Program-made: the position numbers and the translations under genes
Part shown: piece by piece, positions 1 through 6,100 of the stretch
How positions within the stretch are numbered: position 1 is the stretch's first letter
Layout of the letters: every line of letters begins with the position of its first letter
Notes under the pieces: model-generated
Told to the model about the DNA's origin: nothing
The model's input: only the letters and a program-made list of their open reading frames with translations
The model's database searches: none
Assembly (NCBI GenBank): GCA_009783635.1
Contig: WRDC01000048.1
Span: forward strand, 1 to 10,543
DNA length: 10,543 nt
Origin: Methanimicrococcus sp.
GTDB taxonomy: Archaea; Halobacteriota; Methanosarcinia; Methanosarcinales; Methanosarcinaceae
Direction: 5' to 3'

Positions 1-279
1 AACGCAACCGTTTATCTCTACTGTTTCACGACAAACGGAACGGCCGAGTCCGATAGATATTATCAGATGATGAAAAGTTCATACACCGGAAATTACAGTG
101 ACATCATCATTGAAACGACTCAGCTGAACGGGCATGAAGTCACAATACTCACTTCCGCAAACGGCCCGGATATGATTGCGTGGACGCGCGGCAGTTTGCT
201 GTTTGTTTCAAAAGGTCAAGTCAACGGTCAAATCGATTGGGAGACATTAGTACCTTTGATTACCGCTTCCAATCTCTGA
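1..279 (+). CDS. C-terminus of a secreted protein, first of three tandem paralogs (5' partial)
   Basis: The reading frame is already open at base 1 and ends at TGA 277-279, so about 92 C-terminal residues are visible and the N-terminus lies off the window. The Met at 67 is internal; residues before it (including NATVYLYCF) align with the two downstream lipoproteins. Shared features are an amphipathic stretch with QMMKSS, then the LNGHEVTIL motif (NGHDAVLLEAT and NGHEATLLEAT in the paralogs), a strand ending in LLFVSKGQVN, and a final helix ending ASNL, identical to the last four residues of the next gene. By analogy the missing part should hold a lipoprotein signal and a linker. I do not recognise a named domain. 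Lying head-to-tail with two relatives, it looks like the product of local duplication. Function unknown; an extracytoplasmic location is inferred from the paralogs. Confidence 0.85.
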   Translation, partial: NATVYLYCFTTNGTAESDRYYQMMKSSYTGNYSDIIIETTQLNGHEVTILTSANGPDMIAWTRGSLLFVSKGQVNGQIDWETLVPLITASNL

Positions 280-318
280 AAATCCGGCAAGTTATGAACG
301 GGATGTTTCCCTGAAGTC

Positions 319-359
319 GCGGCCTTCGCCTCGGCCGCAATTTTCTGTTTTCTGTTTTT
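319..359 (+). terminator. Hairpin plus T-rich tract after the first paralog
   Basis: Arms GCGGCC (319-324) and GGCCGC (333-338) form a 6-bp GC stem with an 8-nt loop. It is followed by T-runs at 341-344, 348-351 and 355-359. It lies 40 bp after the stop codon, which fits termination of the upstream gene. Archaeal termination depends mainly on oligo-T, so the hairpin may be accessory. Confidence 0.55.
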
Positions 360-390
360 CTCTTCCGGAAATATTCCTGAAATGACCTTT

Positions 391-416
391 TCAAATCTCT
401 TTTTCAAATCTCTTTT
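391..416 (+). repeat. 13-bp tandem duplication upstream of lipoprotein 1
   Basis: TCAAATCTCTTTT occurs twice back to back (391-403 and 404-416). The second copy runs into the TATA-like element of the next gene, so a change in copy number would move upstream sequence relative to that promoter. Confidence 0.8.
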
Positions 417-449
417 ATAGGTTAAATCCGTTCTTTTACAGTAGAGGGG
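413..449 (+). promoter_or_regulatory. Probable promoter and Shine-Dalgarno site of lipoprotein 1
   Basis: A TATA-like TTTTATAG at 413-420 lies about 37 bp before the ATG at 454, predicting a start of transcription near 442. GAGGGG (444-449) is an SD-like motif 4 nt before the ATG. The leader would be only about 12 nt. The TATA assignment is by eye. Confidence 0.4.
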
Positions 450-453
450 TTTT

Positions 454-1095
454 ATGAAAAAAACAATTCTTATTTTGATTCTGATTCTCATTGCCGCAGT
501 TGTCGGCGTTGCCGGCTGTTTGGGCGGCGACAGTGGGTTTGACAGTGGGCTTGACAGTGATTTTGACAGCGATTCCGAAGACGATGCGGCGGAACCGCCG
601 TCAAATGAACCGGTTAATCCTCCGCCCAACGCGGAAATTATTACGGCGTTCAATGCCAGCGTTGTTACGGTTGCTCCGCTTCCGGCCGGATTTACGCATT
701 TGGCAACGCGCTCGGTTGTCGCTAACACACAAGGCCTCGGAATCCCCGACGCGTTGTCAGGCTACAGAAATATGCTGACGTATGATAATTCAAATATTTA
801 TTTATCCGTTTACAGATGCGTTCCTCCGACAACGGCAAGTGACCAAATTCAGGAAATGATTGTGTCGCATCGGGACAAATACGGCAGTGACAGCAAAATT
901 TCGACCACTTGGATCAACGGCCATGATGCCGTTTTACTTGAGGCGACTGTTTTGGACGCGCCGCAGGAAGGCCGGTATATTTTGGTTTGGTCGAACTGGT
1001 CGGGCGATGAATACGATAACAGTTATTTGGTCATCGTTAACGGTCAGGTCAATTACTCGGTCATTCAAACGCTTGCGGAAGCTTCAAATCTTTAA
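454..1095 (+). CDS. Predicted lipoprotein with acidic repeat linker, second tandem paralog
   Basis: 213 aa. Residues 1-21 are a signal peptide: MKK, a hydrophobic core rich in Ile/Leu, then the lipobox VAGC, so Cys22 would be lipidated and the mature protein held on the outer face of the cytoplasmic membrane. Residues 23-60 form an acidic then Pro-rich linker with a repeated DSGF/DSGL/DSDF/DSDS tetrapeptide. Residues about 61-213 form the conserved domain shared with both neighbours: LPAGF, GIPDALSGY, SKISTTWINGHDAVLLEAT, GRYILVW, VIVNGQVNYS and the terminal helix ending ASNL. An SD-like GAGGGG lies 4 nt upstream of the chosen ATG, and the signal peptide begins right there. The domain is not one I can name; function unknown. 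A cell-surface binding or envelope role is only inference. Confidence 0.9.
   Translation: MKKTILILILILIAAVVGVAGCLGGDSGFDSGLDSDFDSDSEDDAAEPPSNEPVNPPPNAEIITAFNASVVTVAPLPAGFTHLATRSVVANTQGLGIPDALSGYRNMLTYDNSNIYLSVYRCVPPTTASDQIQEMIVSHRDKYGSDSKISTTWINGHDAVLLEATVLDAPQEGRYILVWSNWSGDEYDNSYLVIVNGQVNYSVIQTLAEASNL
529..576 (+). repeat. 12-bp x 4 in-frame repeat encoding the acidic linker
   Basis: Four imperfect 12-bp units (529-540, 541-552, 553-564, 565-576), all beginning GACAG, encode DSGF, DSGL, DSDF and DSDS directly after the lipidated Cys. The period is a multiple of three, so copy-number change would alter tether length without breaking the frame. Confidence 0.8.
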
Positions 1096-1106
1096 TTTAC
1101 GGCGGC

Positions 1107-1173
1107 CGGCTTAAACCGGCCCGGCATAAACCGGCTCGGCATAAACAGGCCCGGCTTAAACAGGCTCGGCTTA
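1107..1173 (+). repeat. 15-bp intergenic tandem repeat between lipoproteins 1 and 2
   Basis: Four copies of a 15-bp unit (1107-1121, 1122-1136, 1137-1151, 1152-1166; consensus CGGCWTAAACMGGCY) and a partial fifth (CGGCTTA) fill most of the 114-bp gap. Neighbouring units create GCCGG/CCGGC dyads around TTAAA or ATAAA, so short hairpins are possible. The GC-rich block sits just downstream of one stop codon and about 40 bp before the next start, so it could act as a terminator or mRNA-stability element, or simply be slippage debris. Confidence 0.85.
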
Positions 1174-1209
1174 TTCGTCCATTCATCAAAAAAACACAGG
1201 GGATTCAAT

Positions 1210-1890
1210 ATGGTCATACAAACAGGAAAATTGATTTGGCTGCTTCTTGTCATCACAGCCGTCTTTGTCTGTGCCGCCGGCTGTTTAGGTAATGACGGCG
1301 CCGACAGTTCCGAAAGCGTCTCAAACGGCGGTTCTTCAAACGACAGTTCTTCAAACAACGCGTCAAACGACAGTTCTTCAAACGGCACGTCAGACGGCAG
1401 TTACAACAACTCAAATAACACCTCTCCTCCGGCCCCCGTTGTTCCGCCGTTTAACTCGAATTTATCGCTTGTCGATTCCGTTCCCGACGGGTTTATATTC
1501 CTGTCGACGGCAACCGTTAAGTCTCACGGCCAACACATCGGCGTGACGGACGCGCTTCTGGGTTATCAGGGCATTTACCATTACGGTGAAAACAAAACGC
1601 CGGTCTTTTTAACATATTATGATACCGCTTTGGCCGGCACTTCCAAAGAACCCGCGGGTTACATTCAAATGATGAAAGAGTCGCACGTCAAACAATACGG
1701 CGGCAACAGCAAAATCACGACCGTTTATGTAAACGGGCATGAGGCAACATTGCTTGAAGCAACGACGGAAACACCGCCTCAATACGGCCGCTGCATCTTA
1801 ACGTGGGAACTCGGCAGTATGTTTGTTACGGTCACGGGCGCCGTTGATTATCCGGCTTTGGAGTCTTTGGCAACGGCGACAGGGTATTGA
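1210..1890 (+). CDS. Predicted lipoprotein with Ser/Asn-rich linker, third tandem paralog
   Basis: 226 aa. The signal peptide covers residues 1-24 with lipobox AAGC, placing the lipidated Cys at 25. Residues 28-72 are a Ser/Asn/Gly-rich linker with several N-X-S/T sequons (NDS, NAS, NDS, NGT, NTS), followed by a PPAPVVPP hinge. The conserved domain spans about 83-226: VPDGFIFLS, GVTDALLGYQG, QMMKESHVKQYGGNSKITTVYVNG, HEATLLEATTETPP, GRCILTW, then a terminal strand and helix. The ATG at 1210 has a GGGGA stretch (1199-1203) 6 nt upstream and the signal peptide begins there. I see no clear TATA in the repeat-filled gap, so read-through from the previous gene is possible. It ends before a strong terminator. 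The linker resembles glycosylated archaeal surface-protein tethers; domain function unknown. Confidence 0.9.
   Translation: MVIQTGKLIWLLLVITAVFVCAAGCLGNDGADSSESVSNGGSSNDSSSNNASNDSSSNGTSDGSYNNSNNTSPPAPVVPPFNSNLSLVDSVPDGFIFLSTATVKSHGQHIGVTDALLGYQGIYHYGENKTPVFLTYYDTALAGTSKEPAGYIQMMKESHVKQYGGNSKITTVYVNGHEATLLEATTETPPQYGRCILTWELGSMFVTVTGAVDYPALESLATATGY
1336..1383 (+). repeat. 27-bp-period direct repeat in the Ser/Asn linker
   Basis: A 21-bp identical segment occurs at 1336-1356 and 1363-1383 (27-bp period), with shorter GTTCTTCAAAC copies just upstream. The period is divisible by three and each unit carries an NDS sequon. Confidence 0.75.
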
Positions 1891-1928
1891 AAAATCCGAA
1901 AAAAACGTTCTGCCGTAAAAGAATTGAA

Positions 1929-1952
1929 CGGGGACTTATCCCCGCTTTTTTT
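1929..1952 (+). terminator. Strong hairpin-T7 terminator between convergent genes
   Basis: CGGGGA (1929-1934), loop CTTA, TCCCCG (1939-1944), then a single C and seven Ts (1946-1952). It lies 38 bp after lipoprotein 2. Read on the other strand, the same stem lies 33 bp beyond the nitroreductase stop, so it may also serve that gene. It looks like a textbook intrinsic terminator. Confidence 0.75.
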
Positions 1953-1976
1953 AATGATTGAATTCCAGCTTCCCGC

Positions 1977-2561
1977 TCAAAGAATTTTACCGGCTTCTTC
2001 GAATTTGAGTCTGTCTTCTCTCGGGTGCAGTTTGCTCTTGACGCCTGTGCCCAAGTTACACAGGAAGTCTGATTTCCAGCGCCCGTCCGGGAAGAACTCC
2101 TTGTCGACGGCGGCGTTGTCAAAGCCGCCGATCGGACCGCAATCCAGTCCGAGCGCGCGCGCGGCAATGATGAGGTACGCGCCCTGCATACTGCCGCTTG
2201 AAACCATCGTCTTTTTTGCGAATTCTTTATTTTCGGAAAACAGAGTCAAAAAATCGACGTGCGGATAAAGGCGGGGCATATATTCATAAAATTTTGTGTC
2301 GTGTGCAATGATAACGGTTGCAGCGGCTTCTTCGACTTTTCGGGCATTCGATTCATCAACAAGGGGGAGCAGCCTCTTTTTCGCGCCGGGGCTTTTGACA
2401 AAGACAAAACGGCCGGCTTGACAATTCGCCAATGTCGGCGCCATTTTCAATATATCATAAAGCCGGATCAGCACTTCGTCCGGGATTTCCTTTTTTTCAA
2501 AATATCTGTGCGTCCGCGCTTCCTCAAAAATTGTGTCCATTGATTTCTGATCTAATTGCAT
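1977..2561 (-). CDS. RutE-like nitroreductase-family flavoprotein
   Basis: 194 aa, about the size of RutE (malonic semialdehyde reductase) and HadB/RutE-type nitroreductases. Family features visible in order: RTHRYF near residue 17 (the RTH FMN-phosphate contact), MAPTLANCQAGRFVFV at 40-55, HDTKFYEYMPRLYPH at 87-101, MQGAYLIIAARALGLDCGP at 125-143, GGFDNAAVDKEFF at 145-157, and the C-terminal WKSDFLCNLGTG. These enzymes are FMN-bound dimers that reduce nitro, quinone or aldehyde substrates with NAD(P)H; the substrate here cannot be read from sequence. There are no other rut genes nearby, so pyrimidine catabolism is unlikely. The start is set by a near-perfect AAGGTGAT at 2565-2572, 3 nt upstream. 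It stands alone between the lipoproteins and the tRNA; bacterial-type kinship suggests transfer, which is inference. Confidence 0.88.
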   Translation of the reverse strand: MQLDQKSMDTIFEEARTHRYFEKKEIPDEVLIRLYDILKMAPTLANCQAGRFVFVKSPGAKKRLLPLVDESNARKVEEAAATVIIAHDTKFYEYMPRLYPHVDFLTLFSENKEFAKKTMVSSGSMQGAYLIIAARALGLDCGPIGGFDNAAVDKEFFPDGRWKSDFLCNLGTGVKSKLHPREDRLKFEEAGKIL

Positions 2562-2564
2562 TCA

Positions 2565-2622
2565 ATCACCTTCATTTTTTGACTGCTTGAAGAGAGGTTT
2601 CTCAACCAATTAAATGTATACC
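2565..2622 (-). promoter_or_regulatory. SD site and possible TATA of the nitroreductase gene
   Basis: On the minus strand AAGGTGAT (2572-2565) is an excellent anti-16S match 3 nt before the ATG. A TATACATTTA element around 2613-2622 would place transcription start near 2590, giving a leader of about 30 nt. The SD is firm, the TATA tentative. Confidence 0.5.
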
Positions 2623-2695
2623 CGGTGTTTAACTGTTTAACGTTAACGTCTTTCAAAACAGACCTTTTTTTTGAAATATCCGAAAGGCGTTGGTT

Positions 2696-2735
2696 CTCTT
2701 CTGCTCTCTTCTGTCCTCTTCTGTCCTCTTCTGTT
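2696..2735 (+). repeat. 10-bp x 4 pyrimidine-rich tandem repeat
   Basis: Four 10-bp units of CTCTTCTGTC with small variations (2696-2705, 2706-2715, 2716-2725, 2726-2735). It sits in the 224-bp gap between the nitroreductase start and the divergent tRNA, upstream of both likely promoters. A minus-strand ORF crossing it (2740-2552) is dismissed as chance. Confidence 0.8.
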
Positions 2736-2747
2736 TTCAATCAATAC

Positions 2748-2756
2748 TTTTTAATA
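2748..2756 (+). promoter_or_regulatory. TATA-like element of tRNA-Met
   Basis: TTTTTAATA centred at 2752 is 34 bp before the mature tRNA 5' end, so transcription would begin a few bases upstream of it, usual spacing for archaeal tRNA genes. Confidence 0.45.
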
Positions 2757-2785
2757 CCACAATGTCTATTCTACTGCATCCGACT

Positions 2786-2904
2786 GCCCGGATAGCCTAG
2801 TCGGTTGGGGCGCCAGACTCATAGGGAAAAAATGAAGGCGTCTATTGGAATTTCAAAATTCCTGAGACATCTGGAGGCCGCGTGTTCGAGTCACGCTCCG
2901 GGCA
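2786..2904 (+). tRNA. tRNA-Met(CAT), elongator type, with 45-nt intron
   Basis: A full cloverleaf can be drawn. The acceptor stem GCCCGGA (2786-2792) pairs with TCCGGGC (2897-2903), with discriminator A2904 and no encoded CCA. The D stem GCCT pairs with GGGC (2808-2811, one G-U). The anticodon stem CCAGA (2813-2817) pairs with TCTGG (2870-2874). The anticodon is CAT at 2820-2822. The variable loop is 5 nt; the T stem GCGTG/CACGC encloses TTCGAGT. G1-C72 and the absence of three G-C pairs at 29-31/39-41 argue against initiator tRNA. A CAT anticodon could also belong to agmatidine-modified tRNA-Ile2, but the body and the 37/38 intron fit archaeal elongator tRNA-Met better. It precedes polB with a separate promoter between them. 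Confidence 0.93.
2824..2868 (+). other. Archaeal tRNA intron with perfect bulge-helix-bulge
   Basis: The intron interrupts positions 37/38. The 4-bp central helix is CTCA (2818-2821) with TGAG (2863-2866). The 5' bulge is TA|G (2822-2824) and the 3' bulge AC|A (2867-2869), each cut after the second base. The inner helix is GGAA (2825-2828) with TTCC (2859-2862). This is the canonical substrate of the archaeal tRNA splicing endonuclease. An alternative 6-bp hairpin GGAATT/AATTCC (2847-2852/2857-2862) competes for the inner helix. Confidence 0.9.
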
Positions 2905-2917
2905 TCAAATCGGCAAT

Positions 2918-2979
2918 CGGCAGTTCGGGTCATGTCACCCGACTACCGGTAAAAACGCGGCTGTTTTACTATTTTTAAC
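2918..2979 (+). terminator. Imperfect hairpin and T-run downstream of the tRNA
   Basis: CGG-AGT-CGGGT (2918-2930) pairs with ACCCG-ACT-CCG (2937-2948) around loop CATGTC, with one mismatch and one bulge. A second stem GTAAAA/TTTTAC (2949-2954/2964-2969) follows, then T5 at 2972-2976. It probably ends the tRNA transcript; only the T-run is typical of archaeal termination. Confidence 0.4.
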
Positions 2980-2983
2980 ATCG

Positions 2984-3016
2984 GTGAATGGATTTGCCGC
3001 TTTTATTACCATTCAC
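2984..3016 (+). other. Inverted repeat upstream of polB
   Basis: GTGAATGG (2984-2991) is the exact reverse complement of CCATTCAC (3009-3016), separated by 17 nt. It lies about 70 bp upstream of the polB TATA element, where a regulator site could sit, but no known operator is recognised. Confidence 0.3.
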
Positions 3017-3083
3017 TCATCGGAGCGTTTCAACCTTCCTTTTTATCGGTTTCGCTTTCAATCGAAATGTCTCTTTTCAATCC

Positions 3084-3100
3084 AAAAAGGATATATTAAA
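3084..3100 (+). promoter_or_regulatory. BRE/TATA of polB, implying a leaderless mRNA
   Basis: A purine-rich BRE-like AAAAAGG (3084-3090) directly precedes ATATATTAAA (3091-3100). The TATA centre is about 28 bp from the ATG at 3123, so transcription should begin at or within a few bases of the start codon. No SD motif is present before the ATG. Confidence 0.6.
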
Positions 3101-3122
3101 TTAAACAAGTCTATATGCCGAT

Positions 3123-6100
3123 ATGATTTTCCAAATTCTTGACGCTGACTATAAACTCATCGGCGAAGACGAACCGATGATTCGGCTTTTCGGCAGAAGC
3201 GATGACGGGGAAAGTGTTTGCTGTCTGATTCCCGGATTTGAGCCGTTCTTTTACGCCAAAAGCGTCTCTCCAAAAGAAACAACGGAGAAGCTGCTCGAAA
3301 CCTTCCCTCAGATTGTCCGCGTTGATACCGTTTTACGATACGCTCCCGTCGGCTATCAGACGGAAACGTCCCCGTATCTTAAAATTACAGTGAAAGCGCC
3401 CAAAAACGTTCCCGAAATCCGTGACGAAGTGGCCAAGCTCCCGGGCGTCGTGAACCTTTTTGAAAGCGATATCCTTTTCAGGAACCGTTTTTTGGTGGAC
3501 ATGGATTTGGGCGGTTTTCAGTGGGTCGAAGCCGACGAAGACCCGTCGCTTGACCGCAATCACCTCACAACGGAAATTCCGATTAAAGCGGACGTCATCA
3601 TCTGTACCAAAAACGTCAAACCGTCTGACCGTATTTCCAACGCTTCTTTACGTTATCTCTCTTTTGATATTGAGTGCCTGCCGGACCACGGAAATATGCC
3701 GTCGCCGGACAAGTCTCCTGTCATTTTGGTCAGTTTCGCGTTCGAGCCGGCTTGGGAAGGCAAAAAGACAGTGGTTTATGTCGGAAAACCCAAACCGGAA
3801 GGGTTTAACAGTGATACCGGCGATTCTCCCGACGGCGCCGGCAAAACAATTTGGCTTGAAAATGAAAAAGAGCTCATGTCAAAGGTTTTTGACGTCATTA
3901 ACCAATACGACCCGGACATCATCACCGGTTACAACATTTCAGATTTCGACATTCCTTATCTTTTGGACCGCGCGGCCGCTTTGAGAAAGAAGGGCGCCAA
4001 CATCCGCACCACGATTACGCGGGACGGCAGTCCGGTTTATTCCCGCAAATTCGGCTTAACCGTAAAAACTGAAGTGACCGGCCGCATTATTGCGGACGCG
4101 CTGCCTTTAATCCGCCGCAATTTCAGTCTTAAACAGTACACGCTCCGCAATGCCGCGAAAGAACTGCTGGGACGTGAAAAACTGGACGTGCCCGTTGCGG
4201 AAATGGAAGCTTATTGGAGCGATGACGGCGAAAAGCTGGCCCGCTTTATCCACTATTCTCGGCGCGACTCGGAGCTTGCAATCGAATTGCTGCTGCATCT
4301 GAAAATGCTTGACAAATACATCGCGCTTTCCCGCATTACCAATTCCGTTATTCAGGAAGTTTTGGACGGCGGGCAAACATCAATGGTTGAGCAGGTGATG
4401 CTGAAAGAATACGGCCGTCATCAGCGCGTTATGCCGATTAAGCCCGACGGCGAAGCTTACGAAGACCGTGACAGCGAAGACGAAGGATTAAAGGGCGGCG
4501 CCGTTTTGGACCCTGTCCGCGGGCTTCATGAAAACGTTATCATTCTCGACTACAAATCACTTTATCCGACCATTATGATGGCGCACAATCTGTGCTATAC
4601 AACGCTTATCGGCAGCATGGGAGATTTGGAATCTCTCGGGCTGAAAGAATCCGATGTCGAAATCACGCCGACCGGCGGCATTTTCGTTAAAAACGCGGTT
4701 GTTAAAGGAATCGTCCCTTCCGTTTTGGAGGACCTCCTCAACCGGCGCATGCAGACGAAAAAAATGATGAAACAGACAACGGACGAACTGGAAATCTTGG
4801 CGCTCGACGCGACGCAGATGGCGTTGAAAATTCTGCTGAACAGTTATTACGGCTACACCGGTTATGCCCGCGCCCGTTTGTATAGCATGGAAATGGCAAG
4901 TTCCGTTACCAGTATCGGCCGTGAAAACATTCTCAATACCGAAAAAATCATCACGGAGGACATCGGTCAAATTTACCTTTACGAAGGCAAGGCGTGGCTG
5001 AAATCCGAAATTAAAGATGAATTCAAAGAGAAAGGAATGTCCACGGAATCCGATTTCAATGCCGGGATTATTTCCGATTTGGATTCTGCCGCCATTTCCA
5101 AAACCTTGAAAATCGTTCGTTTGTCCGTTGTTTACGGGGATACGGACAGCGTTTTCATGCATTGTTCTCCGGATTCGGATGAAAAGGAATTCCTGCCCGA
5201 GGAATTTACGCCTGACGATGCGGCGCTGGTCGGTTCCAAAGCCGCGGCCATTGTAACGGCATCTCTTCCGCCGCCAATGGAATTGGAATTTGAAGCCGTT
5301 GCCCGCCGCGCGGTTTTGATTGCCAAAAAACGGTACGCTCAATGGTTATTTGAACGCGGCGGCTCCGGCTGGACGAATAAAATCAAAGTCAAAGGAATGG
5401 AAACCGTTCGCCGCGACTGGTGTGAACTGACCTCCGAAACGCTTGGCCATGTGCTGGAGCTTGTGCTGATGGAGGGTGACGTCGAGGAAGCCGTCCAATA
5501 TGTCCGTTCCGTTACAGGAAGTCTTCGTTCTTTGAATTTGAAAGAAAATCCCGAGTTTATCAATAAGCTGATCCTGACAAAGAATTATTCTAAGAAAACG
5601 GATAATTACAAAAACAAACAGCCGCATCTGACTGTTGTCGAAAAAATCAAGCAGCGCACAGGGATTTCAACACCTGTCGGCACCCGCGTTCCGTTCGTTA
5701 TCATCTCCGGAAAAGGTCTTTTCGTTGAGCGCGCCGAAGACCCTGAATATGTTCTGAAACACAACATTCCGATCGACACCGAATATTATATCATGAAACA
5801 GATTCTGCCGCCTGTTGAGCGCATTTTGGAAGTCTTTAATATCGACAGCCGTTCTTTAGACAAGTATCTCCAAAAAGGATTATTCGATTTCGGTGACGCC
5901 GAAATTATGCCTAAAATCGAGAAAGAAGCCGTCCGCTCTTCCAAAAGTCCGGCGCCGGAGATTTCACATGGCGGCGGGTTTGAAGATACGGGCCCGTCCA
6001 AGGCCCCCGTTTACAAAGAAGAAGCGGCCGACAACGGACCTGCTGACGCCGGGCCTTCCGGTGCGGGTGAGCCGTTTTCTTACTCCCCGGAAGAGTTTGA

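Noticed and set aside
228..728. 166-residue minus-strand ORF across the first intergenic region
   Set aside because: Most of it lies antisense to lipoprotein 1; its Ser/Pro-rich part mirrors the DSGF repeat and no SD precedes it.
1092..1388. 98-residue minus-strand ORF with pentapeptide-like repeats
   Set aside because: The pentapeptides are just the 15-bp intergenic repeat read in frame; the rest is antisense to the lipoprotein signal and linker.
454..1890. Pilin-like or S-layer identity for the lipoproteins
   Set aside because: The cysteine lipobox is clear and no class III signal peptidase site or S-layer domain motif is visible.
2552..2740. 62-residue minus-strand ORF before the nitroreductase
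   Set aside because: It overlaps the nitroreductase start and its SD, its N-terminus is the 10-bp repeat, and it has no SD of its own.
3115..3117. Earlier ATG as the polB start
   Set aside because: It is in a different frame; the ATG at 3123 gives the conserved N-terminus.
2882..3142. 86-residue plus-strand ORF after the tRNA
   Set aside because: It begins inside the T arm of tRNA-Met, spans the polB promoter and overlaps the polB start; no protein-like motifs.
4557..5342. 261-residue minus-strand ORF inside polB
   Set aside because: It is antisense to the catalytic polymerase motifs, is rich in Phe/Asn/Gly/Arg typical of mirrored coding sequence, and has no recognisable motif.
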